A stretch of 29,114 bases of DNA from Plakobranchus ocellatus. Lineage: Eukaryota; Mollusca; Gastropoda; Plakobranchidae. Position numbers and translations under genes: made by a program. Below the pieces are notes generated by a model. The model saw nothing but the letters and a program-made list of their open reading frames with translations, had not been told where the DNA came from and ran no database searches. Position 1 is the stretch's first letter. Every line of letters begins with the position of its first letter. Below are positions 1-11,000 of the stretch, piece after piece. The DNA lies in assembly GCA_019648995.1 (NCBI GenBank), contig BLXT01007665.1, positions 128,288-157,401 on the forward strand, in the 5' to 3' direction.

Positions 1-356
1 TAAAAAATACATTAGCCTTCTTTGGAAATCCAACATGTGGGTTTTTCTTTTCTTTTTCATTATTATTTTTAACAAAAAGGCCAGTCTTTTCAATGCCTTA
101 TTTCAAATACAATACATTAAATACTGTGTGGTTCTCCAAACTGTGTCAGAACTCTATAGTGCAACTTGACTTTCCATTTAAACAATGTAACATGTTTGAA
201 AAAATGTGACATCTCGATGGGAGTTGAATACAAATGACTTTAGTAGTACATGACAAGCCAAACCCACTATCTTAACTCTGGCATCTTCTCATTTTTTTGT
301 GCCTACAGTCTGTTGATTCGACAAAAAGTAATTTGTACAAAATAAATAGTGAAAAA

Positions 357-735
357 TCTCTGTGCTGAGTGTGTATGAGCTACAGGCTGGGTAAACATGT
401 GCTCCATATGTGATCTTGTTATGTTATGTCTGCACCAGTTCTGTTCCATTGTTTTGTGACATTACGACAAATCACTGTGCTGAGTGTGTATGAGATACAG
501 GCTGGGTAAACATGTGCTCCATATGTGATCTTGTTATGTTATGTCTGCACCAGTTCTGTTCCATTGTTTTGTGGCATTACGACAAATCTCTGTGCTGAGT
601 GTGTATGAGCTACAGGCTGGGTAAATGAAATACTGTGACATTACGACAAGTCTCTGTGCTGAGTGTGTATGAGCAACAGGCTGGGTAATTGAAATACTGT
701 GACATTACGACAAATCACTGTGCCAGTGAAATACT
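357..735. repeat. 115/64-bp tandem repeat
   Basis: Units begin near 357, 472 and 587 (115 bp apart), then 651 and 715 (64 bp apart). The shorter units lack the central part that starts aacatgtgctcc. The shared core is ctgtgctgagtgtgtatgag. It lies in the intron after e25, and no coding signal is seen in it. Confidence 0.9.
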
Positions 736-740
736 CTGTC

Positions 741-1700
741 CTGGATTATGACAGAGCTAGAAGTAGATAACAATCCACTGTGCATTATCATAAAGCTAGT
801 AATTAATACAGTGCCATCATACATTTTGTGCCTTATCAAAGACAAGTCTCTGTCCATTAGCAATGGCTAGAGTGCTAGTGCCACCAAATATCCCATGCTA
901 TCATAGAGCTAGCAAGGACTAGAGTGCCACCAAATATCCCATGCTATCATAGAGCTAGCAAGGACTAGAGTGCAACCAAATATCCCATGCTATCATAGAG
1001 CTAGCAATGACATGAGTGCCACATAATATTTCGTGCATTATCACAGAGTTGGTGATGATATTAGGTAACCACTTCATCTCATGTGCATTATCATAGAGCT
1101 ACTAATAACTAGAGTGTTAACAAACATTTCATGCATTATCACACAACCAGTATTGCCTAGAGTGTTACCTTATCCTCTGTGCATTATCATAGAACTATTT
1201 TTACCTAAAGTGCCACCTTATCCTCTGTGCATTATCATAGAACTATTATTACCTAAAGTGCCACCTTATCCTCTGTGCATTATCATAGAACTATTATTAC
1301 CTAGAGTGTTACCTTATCCTCTGTGCATTATCATAGAACTATTATTACCTAAAGTGCCACCTTATCCTCTGTGCATTATCATAGAGCTAGTATTGCCTAA
1401 AGTGCCACCTTATCCTCTGTGCATTATCACACAACCAGTATTGCCTAGAGTGCCACCTTATCCTCTGTGCATTATCACACAACCAGTATTGCCTAGAGTG
1501 CCACCTTATCCTCTGTGCATTATCATAGAACTATTATTACGTGGAATGCCACCTATTCCGCTGTGCACTATCATAGAGCTAGTATTGTCTAGAGTGCCAC
1601 CTTATCCTCTGTGCAATATCATAGAACTATTATTACCTAGAGTGCTACCTTATCCTCTGTGCATTATCATAGAACTAGTATTGACCACAGTGCAACGTTA
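741..1700. repeat. 46/48-bp minisatellite
   Basis: Three near-identical 46 bp units (about 880-1020) grade into about a dozen 48 bp units with the core cctctgtgcattatcatag. Because 48 is a multiple of three, the array makes a long plus-strand open frame of 16-residue repeats, which I regard as non-coding. More diverged units reach back to about 741. This fills most of the intron after e25, and I see no exon between 1 and 1793. Confidence 0.9.
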
Positions 1701-1793
1701 TCTCTTTATTAATGTTTGCCACCAAATCCAGAGGAGTGGATTGCTGTGTTACAAAGAAGGGGCACAAGAGAGAAAGGCACAGCTTGCCAACAC

Positions 1794-2009
1794 CTTAAGA
1801 CTCTCCAGGGCATCTTCTTGCCAGGTGCCCAGTGCCCTGCCCATGTCTGGCTCTTCCACCTTGCTCTCACTACGACTGTCCAGTTCCAAAGTTAACCTCC
1901 GTTTGACCGCCTCGAGGTCCCTGATCCTTCTCTGGAGCTTCAGAACCAGACTAACATCTACACTGTGGTCCGTGTGATCCGCAGGTTGGACTGCAGGGTC
2001 CAAACCTTG
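1794..2009 (-). CDS. MYO5A: e25: distal coiled coil, version B
   Basis: The 216 bp, 72-codon exon starts [20 protein letters not shown], continues [19 protein letters not shown] and ends EDALESLK. It matches the same vertebrate segment (DMSLFLKLQKRVTELE) as e24 and also the following YESLK. The acceptor is actctcag and the donor AAG|GTGTTG is weak. Being phase 0 at both ends and paralogous to e24, it is most likely a mutually exclusive alternative, though serial inclusion is possible. Confidence 0.78.
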
Positions 2010-5000
2010 CTGAGAGTTTGCATAGGTAAAAGGGTTTTTTTTTTCTTTTTGTATACAGCCAATCCACAACAAGGTGATCTCAATCTTTCAGGCCCTCTGT
2101 ATCAGGCCAGGGTGACAGAAGGCTCCCTGCAGAGCTCAGGGCGGGTTTGCCATCCACTATACCGCCAATGCCTCCCACCCACCACCACCACCACCACCTA
2201 CCCCATCCCAAATTTTACTGTCACCATCACAAGGGGAAACCACAGGAAAAACCCCTGTTGTTTAAAGTGCTAAGAGGCTTGAACTCATTTCTAAATGTGT
2301 CTGATAAAGCTTGGTAACTGAGAGTTACATTGCAGTTGACAATTTTTTAACCTGATATTGCCTAACTTTTGCTTTGTAGAACTGATCAGGCTAATGACTA
2401 CAGCATGATGATTTCATGAATTTTTGCTCCTTTTTTTTTTTTTTCCTTCTACTTCCTAAATTCTTTCTCTGTCTGTCTCTCTCTCTCTCTCCTGTTCCTC
2501 ACCCTAAGAGATCCAAAAGCCACTATGGAGCCCCTCCTAGAATTTTCCTCAATCCCCTCCAACTTCTCTCTCTCTCTCTCTCCTGTTCCTCACCCTAAGA
2601 GATCCAAAAGCTGAGTCAGCCACTATGGAGCCCCTCCCAGAATCTTCCTCCATCCCCTCAAACTTCTCTCTCTCTCTCTCTCTCTCCTGTTCCTCACCCT
2701 AAGAGATCCAAAAGCTGAGTCAGCCACTATGGAGCCCCTCCCAGAATCTTCCTCCATCCCTTCCAACTTCTCTCGCTCTCTCTCTCTCTCTCCTCACCCT
2801 AAGAGATCCAAAAGCTGAGTCAGCCACTATGGAGCCCCTCCCAGAATCTTCCTCCATCCCCTCCAACTTCTCTCTCAGTTTCTTCTTCTCCCTCTCCAGA
2901 TCTTTAATCTTCGACTGCAGCTTCAGCATGAGGCCGACATCCATGTCACCGCTGCCACCGTTATTGCTACCAACAGATGTCGCTGTTGTCCCCACGGTGT
3001 TGATGCTGCTGACACTGCCGGAGTTACTACTGGTCAAACTGCTCGGAGGAAGAGGTGGTTTCTGGAAGACACACAAACACAGAGGGATAAAGGAAAACAG
3101 TCGATATACATAAGTAATCCTATAAGGATACATTAACTGGTTTGGTTTTTGTCAGTAGCCAGCCCACAACAAGGTGATCTCAGGCTTTCAGGCCCTCTGT
3201 CAGGCCAGGGCAGAGATGGCAAGGTTTGAGCCCATGACAGAAGGGTCCCTTCAGATCTCAGGGCAAATTCGCTATCCATTAGGCCATCGACACAAGTAAA
3301 GCCATTAAAACCAGTCGCAAGTCACTGTATCGAGACATATGTATCGAGTTATGCACAAGTAGTATAAACTTACAAGTAACACTCATATAGAGGGATAAAA
3401 ATAAACCTCACGTACATCTGTATCTCAATATTTGTCATTCGATACGCAAGTTTGAAGATTGTAACTTTACTTCTTTTTTTGAGTCAATAACAAAACTTTT
3501 CAAAGGGTTCTTGTACAAAACTATTCCCAATGAATTGCTGCTGATTCTCCTTGGCTGCTTCACATGCATTGGTCTTAAGACTCAGGCTAATGAATCAAAT
3601 AGCTCTAATCTTGTTTTTGAGAAAGAATTGTCTTTCTCTTCATCCTTTATTTGAAATTGTTAAAACCTGTCGCAAGGCTTGAAAAATCAAGAGTTTTTGT
3701 TGTGTCAGCAATCGTTCTGAAGTTCAAAGGGCAACTTTTGACCATTTTTTGACTGAACTTGAGACATATATCAATGTATAATAATGACAATAGCATCTTT
3801 TAAAATCTCAAAGCTTTGCCGAGTTTGTATCTCAGAAGATTTATTTTGAATATTCGCAGCAAAAAGTAACACCCCCCCCCCAAAAAAAATTCATTGTTTT
3901 CTCATAATCTTATCATAAATGGGTACCTTGGCAGCCACTTCATCACTGCCATTCACAGGTGGCTCAGGGGCGGGGCGGCTGCCCAGCTTCCCACTGCTAG
4001 TTCGCTTCCGTACTGCAGTATCGTAACCCTGGTCCTGTTCAAAACAGAAAAAGAAAAAGAAACATCCTTTTTTTAGAAAAAAATAGAACTCTCTGATGGC
4101 TTGTGTCATGTAACTCATCCATGTGAGCTTAAAAGAAAAAAAAATATTACTCAAAAAAAAAATGTAACTACCTGTATCCATATCCGTTTTCATGGATGGT
4201 ATTCCTTTAATGCTATTAAGCTTTTGTTTTGAGTTTGTTTTTTCAAAGAAGACTTTCACTCATTAAGTCATAATGCAAATTTGACCTATTGGGAGTTTTA
4301 AAAGAGGATGAATTCCATCTCTGAGCCATCAAGTTGCTAATGAAGATAATCTCATGAAGCTCAGGAAAGTCAGATGCCCTAGCATTTAATGGAGCATTGC
4401 CTGAAATCCCTCGCATTAATGTGGAGTTAAAACCTTGAGATCACCACAGCAACAAAGGGAACTCTGTCAGACAAAACAAATGAACATGGTGTGCATAATT
4501 TATTTTTACAGTTAAGTCTCGCCCATCCCATCCTCACCTCTTCCTCTTCCTTGCGGTCAGTGTCAGTCATGCCAGACGCGAGGGACTCCAGGCTGATGGT
4601 GCTGATGTCCGAGGCTGCCCGATGATGACCTTTCGTCGGGCTGGTCAACACCTATGTACAAAGACAAACCAGTAAGTTAACATCGACACATAATCATTAC
4701 ATATTTATATTTGCAAGAAACTGTGAATGTGAGGCATCAAACAGCCGTTTATTCTTGAGAGAAACCAGCACTTGATATGATGGCCCCTCAGTGTCATTTG
4801 ATACCCCCAGATGTGAAGCTATCAAAGCCCTAAAGCTATACAGACATGCAAAACTTTAGTTATCACTAAATGCCTTGCTTGTAAAGCTTGTCAATCATGG
4901 CTCTCTGATGTTTTGATCTTAACTCTTAGAGAGGCGAATTTTCTGGACCTGCGAGGTCCTCCAGAGGCGAATTAATTTGGAGTTTTTGAAAAATTAAAAG

Positions 5001-8000
5001 GTGTTATATAAAAATGCGCATAACTTTTTTATTTTTCAACATAAAACAACAAACTATGCATCAATGGAAAGGAAATTGAATACAGATTCATATGAAATAA
5101 AAATTTATGCCACCAACCTTTTTGCTTTTTATGTCTGTTTTTGTGTTTGTCAGTGGTTCTGGTAGTGGAGGCGATGCCAGCCACTTGCTAGATCTACATC
5201 TAAATCTTGCTCTCCAGGAGCTTAAACCATAGGCTCAGGCTTCCTAACAAGTCCCCTAAATATCAAATGTGCATCTTGTACAAATTTAGCACTATTCCTG
5301 CCATTATCGTCTGCATACAGTTTCTCAAACAGGTCAGGAATTGGAACCGGTCTAGCCATGATTTTCAACAGTATAGCACACATTCAGTTCTACACTTGTT
5401 TACTTCTCAATTTCTAACCCAATCTAAAGCGTAGACTGCTAGTCTTAGCAGTTTGAGAAAGGGGAATCTTCTTAGAAGCGAAACTAAGCCTTTTGCGGTT
5501 GTTCCGTGAGTGTAAAATTGTATACTGAAGCACTAGACTAGGTGTAGTGCTATCTATAACCTCTGGGAGACCACATAGACCATCGCGACTATAGTCGCGA
5601 AAACCTCGGGAAGAGTTAAGCAGCTGATTGTAGCTGATCTACCAACTCATCCATGGTTTACAATCTTACTCTTCTATCCAACATTTTCTTACAAATAAAA
5701 CAAATTATCTACTACCCACTCCTCCATTTTTGTCTCTTCCAAGGAGCCCCCTACCTGCATCTCTCCCTGTAGATTCTCCAGGCGCTGCTGCAGACGTGCG
5801 TGTTCCTTCACCAGGCGCTGGTGGTGAGCTCGCTCTGACTCAAACTCGTTGACCAGCAGAGCCTTGGCTGCTTCCAGCTTCTCTTTAACATACTCTGAAT
5901 GGGGGGAAAAATAAAATAGAATAAAGAAAAAATGACAAACTTTTAACCTTCATCCCCAGTTTTTCTTACTTTTTCAATGCTTATGTCTTGGTGTGGAGTC
6001 AGGATCATGAATTGAGACTAACATATTTAAGTTAGGAGGTTTGGTTTATTGAGTACAGCCAGTCCACAACAGGATGATCTCAGGCTTTCGGACTCTCCAT
6101 TAGGTCAGGATGATGGTGGCAGCCCTTGACCCTGCAAAAGAAGAGTCTTTGAAAACCTCAGGAAGGGTTCTTTAACCACTAGGCTACCAAACCCCCATGA
6201 GTGGAGGTCATATTTTAAGCATTTCAAATCCTAAAAACATCCCCAAAACATCTGTTTCATGAACTTCTGCAATGGATGAAAACTGGACAAACCTCTGTCG
6301 ATTCTAAGCCAACAACACAAAATAATGTGCATTTTCTTACATTTTTAAAAGGAATGTTTAAAAGAAAAACATATAAACTTAACATTCTTTGCCTACTCAA
6401 AAGAGTTACATTTAACATCACTAAGACTGGTCTTAACACATATTTTGAATATAAGTTTGCATGAAATGAGATGACCGAAACATGACCAGAGGTGACTGAC
6501 CGTCTGTCTCTTCCTCCTGTCTCCTGATCTGAGCCTTTGCTGTGTCCAGTTCTTCAGTGAGGGTCATTTTCTCCTCCAGCATTGAGTTCACAACCTTGAT
6601 GAATGTTGAGACGACAGAAAAGAGAGGACAGTTGTAACAAAAGAGAAGGGGTAAACTACCATCAATACAATCATTTTCTTAAAACTGTGCAAACGGCTGA
6701 CTGATGCCTGACTGATGCCTGACTACAGGAGGACTGTCATGAAAACTTGCATGGTGTGCTCCAAATCAATTGCCTTAACGCTTATGCAATTTCAATATTC
6801 TACAACTATCCTTTCCTGGTCAGACCAATTACGTAGTAGTGTTCAGGCCGTCAGAAATTACCTTCAAAAAGTTTTTGGACATTGTCAAGTACAACTAGTA
6901 TTTAATCTCATGAATCCTAGGTCAGTAGAAAATTTCAGGTTAGCTCAGAAAAATAAAAATCTAATTTTTAAATGGCAGGCAAACAACCGTCCTAACTATA
7001 TTTGATTTCAGGAACACAATCCACTAAAATAAGACTACCTTTTCTTTGTGTTTAGCTTGGGGGCTATAAATACATTAGGCTTCTCCACTTTACCTAGAAC
7101 ATTTCTGTTGTTATGAATATCCTACCTATGTTCAGCAACCTAATTCTAGAATGATGCCCAAGAGTATTTTCCTACTCTTCACTCACTCAGCAATTCTCCT
7201 CCAAGTCTGCTTTGGGTTTTCCCTCTTCCCCTTCCAGTTTGCTTTAAATGCTTTCTATGATCTTCTGCAAAAATGTACTTGCATGATTTTCTACCCCCTC
7301 TCCCCCCCCCCAAGTCAAATCCAGAAACAGAAGATTAACCTGGTAACATTGCACTTCAATATGGAAAATGTTTTTTGATGTCCTTTTAGCTTTTGCATTG
7401 TAGCTAACAACTGAATGAAAAAGCAACCTCAAGATTAAATCCTTTCTAACTTAATAGGGCGTGTCTTCACACAAGGGGAGACTAACCTGTTCATGTTGCA
7501 GGACCATTTGTTCCTTCTCTGTCAGAAGATCCTGCTTCTCACCCTTCACCTGCTCCAGCTCGGCCCTGAGGCGAGCAAGCTCTTCCTGCAGACGTGAGAT
7601 AAACGCAACTATCATGTATTTTGTGTATGAAGCATAATAAAGGGGAAGTTTTGCATCAACAGAATGATCCCCACAGATCCAAACTGAACAATGCAGGGGG
7701 GAATTTATGTTTCATTCATGCTGGAGACTTGTCTTTTTAAGTGTAGATGTTTGGTGGCTCATCTGGTACAGCAATTGTCTAAGACTTTCCTCAAATATAG
7801 GTAGATGCAGAAAAAGTTTCTGGGAGTAGAGTTAGCAGAAAGATTCCTGATTATGCATACAAACCCATATTCCATAATATTAATGATAAAATGAACACAG
7901 GCAATTTAAGTTAAGGTTGTGGACAATTTCAAAGCTTGCTCAAAAATTGTTAATGCCAAAGACATATTTTCCTCCAAAAGCAAGCATTTCCTTGAAACCT

Positions 8001-11000
8001 TTGGAAAATTCAGAAAACATTCAATACTTTTGGATTATCATGGCGCCTGAGTTTTAGTTGATCAGCCCCAATTCAGCAATAACTTAGGAAGTCTATGAGT
8101 ATGAGAAGTGATGCTAAGAAAATGTTTTACTTTTTGTGTCATGGTTAACTGTGATATGAACGCTGAAAAGCAGTCTAAGATTCATAGGGTTTTTTCTCTT
8201 TGTGTGATCTTAATCAGAAGTCTTGCTGAGTCTGCTAAAAATGATCAAGGTGTGTGGGGAGTATGACCTTTGATGCTAATGACAAATATTACTCAGTTTA
8301 CATCGATGAAGATGTAAGATCTCGAGTTGTCATGGATTTTGTTTGACTAGGACTGGTACATCCTCGTATCTTTGAGTTGATGAATGTTCACCTTTCACTG
8401 ATTCTATCTCAGGGCTTTTCTTGACAAATCTTTATAGTTTTAATTTTGCTTTCTTCATTTTTTCACCACTGTCATTGACAACAATTGCAATTGCAATGAA
8501 TGCAAACAAATTAAATATTGAAAAAAAAATGGACCAGCACTGACCTCCATGTCGATGACCTTGTTAGACGAAGTCTTGGCATCTTCCTCCGTCACTCTCA
8601 GTCTCGTTAGCTCCGTCTTCAATTTCTCCACCATCACCTCCGCCTGCTTAGCCTGTGTTGCCTCTTTGGCCTGGCAAGGGGTGTGGGAGGTTGGGAGTGC
8701 AAAAAAATTGGATTAGACTGGAGGTTAAGGACAAACATACACGTAAAATATTTTACAAAATTTTTCCTTCACTTCCTCCATATTACTATCAGAGAATAAA
8801 ATTTGACTGACACGGTAAAAGCAAATTACAAACTTCACTTGAATATTGCATCTAAAATACAATTTTTGAAGGTAGAGAGATAAAGACATATTAAAACCAA
8901 GAAGTTTTCTTCCGCGTAAGTTGCTTTCCTAGCATCCAGAGTCCTTCAGCTTAAACACTTGACTGCTGAGTTAAACTAAAGAAAAAAAATCTCACTACTC
9001 AGGAACAAAAATGTTACAATCTATGTCCATATTTTTTTTAATGGGCGGTTTTTCTCTAGTGCTGTTTTGTTTTTGTTTGGCTTTTTTTAGGAGACTTTTA
9101 TGCATTTTAAGACATTATGCCACCTTTTTTTTTTAAGGAGACTTTTATGCATTTTAAGACATTATGCCATGTTTTGTCTTTTTTTTTCATTTTTAAGAGG
9201 ATGAATTGAGCCTCTTAGCAGTCAAGTGATTAAGCTAAAGCATTTCATTCTGAATGTAAAGTAGTTGCAGCTTTACACAAAGTGTGATTTGGACCTGGGG
9301 CTATGACAAAATGTGACATTTGACATTTCAAATTGACACATTTCAAATGACTGCTATTAAGAACATTGATCTATATAAGTTTTGGCATAAATCAGAGCAA
9401 AAAAAAGCTGCACCCAAAAAACCTAAAAAACAAAAAGTTGTGACATTATTTAAATATCACATTATATTATCAAGTACAGTTGAATAAATTTAAATCTATC
9501 AGTGGATAAATATCAAACTTGTCCATGGGTTCTTTACATTATAAACAATTTTTAAACAGCTTTTCACACTTGCTAAAATCTGACTCAAATTGCAGCACAG
9601 CTTCAACAACATACTTGTATTAATTTTCATCATTGCAAAAATAGAGCAGAGCAGATTTCGAACCTAACAATGATTTTAAACGCATCATTAACTTGAGATT
9701 CTGTGACATTGGTTTTCATTACAATTTCCCTCAAATCCATTGAAATATATTTCTTTCAGGCTCTGAATGAAATGAGTAAAATCATTCCATGGCAGTTTCC
9801 GTCAAATCCCTAGAGATATTTTTTTTCTTTTTCAGCTTCTGCATGAGCCCCCCCCCCCCCGTGATCCTCACACTCACTGGGCAGCCAGGGTTTCACTCAC
9901 CTTCTCATCCAGTCTTTGTTGCAGCTCTATGATCTTGTTCTCCAGGCCTTTGTTGACACGCTTTATATGATCCACAGATTTTGCCTCCACCTGGAACACA
10001 CAAAAACACCATAGTAACATATAACGTATAGTTCTCTATAACTGGCGCTCAAAACATTGATTATTCGCGGTCATAAAGATTGGGGAGTTCAGGATAAGTA
10101 AGCAACTTGTGGGCGACTTTTTGCTTCTTTCTCACTGTCATAAAAAAAAATCAAATGAGGAAATCCTAAGAGAAGCAGAGAGTGAAGGATTGTTAGTCAA
10201 ACAAATGTAGAGCTGGTAAGCAAGGCTCTCTGGCCACATTATGAGAGAAAAGGAAGGCTTGGGAAAATTTTATTACAATCAGGAAAATAGAGGGCAAGAG
10301 AAGCAAAGGAGGGAAAAGATTCACATTGCTGGATAGCGTCATTTCCAACCAAATGACAGACCCAATCTTCACCAGGGAATATTGGAGACCTTTGGAGGGA
10401 AGTGATGGCCAACATTATGAAACCAGCAACATGGTTGATCTTATTACTTTTATCACCCCGACACTACACCCAAAAGAAAAAAAAAAAATACGTTGGCAGG
10501 ACTGATCTTTTATTACTCAAAAAAAAAAAAAGTCAGGTATCAATGATACGAAAAAATAGGAACTTTTGTTATTATTAGCCACAACTAAACGCACCTTGAG
10601 AATCTTGAGCTGTACCCTGGCCTTGCGCCGCCTGAAGTGGCTCTGGACCAGAACAATGCCGCGCATGACACGTCTGAACTTTGACCTCTGCACAAAACCT
10701 CGCACGGCAGTTTGGATGACGATAGCCTTGCGTTTCTGCAGCAGCTCCATGTAGCGGCGGCGAGCAAACAGAGCACGCACATGAGCCTGGGGCCGAGAAG
10801 AAGAATTCAGTTAGATTTAGAAAAGAGTGGGTATGAAATTTAAAAAAAAAAACAACAAACATAGCATGTTCAAAAGCCTAGAGCCAAACAAGAAAGTCCA
10901 GTTAGATGAAAAAAATGACAAGAGGTTAAGTTTTCATGCTTTTGAAAGATTAGCTAAACAAACGAAAATAAATCTTGCCATGCTAAATGTGGTACTTTAT

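Noticed and set aside
357-1700. Regularly spaced repeats suggesting a CRISPR array
   Set aside because: The units are head-to-tail tandem repeats without unique spacers, in a eukaryotic intron.
1081-1977. 298-codon plus-strand open frame with a 16-residue repeat
   Set aside because: It is the 48 bp minisatellite read in a stop-free frame. It overlaps a real exon (e25) on the other strand and has no gene-like flanks.
10575-10862. Minus-strand frames in other phases over e16
   Set aside because: They are shadows of e16. Only the phase with IQ motifs joins its neighbours.
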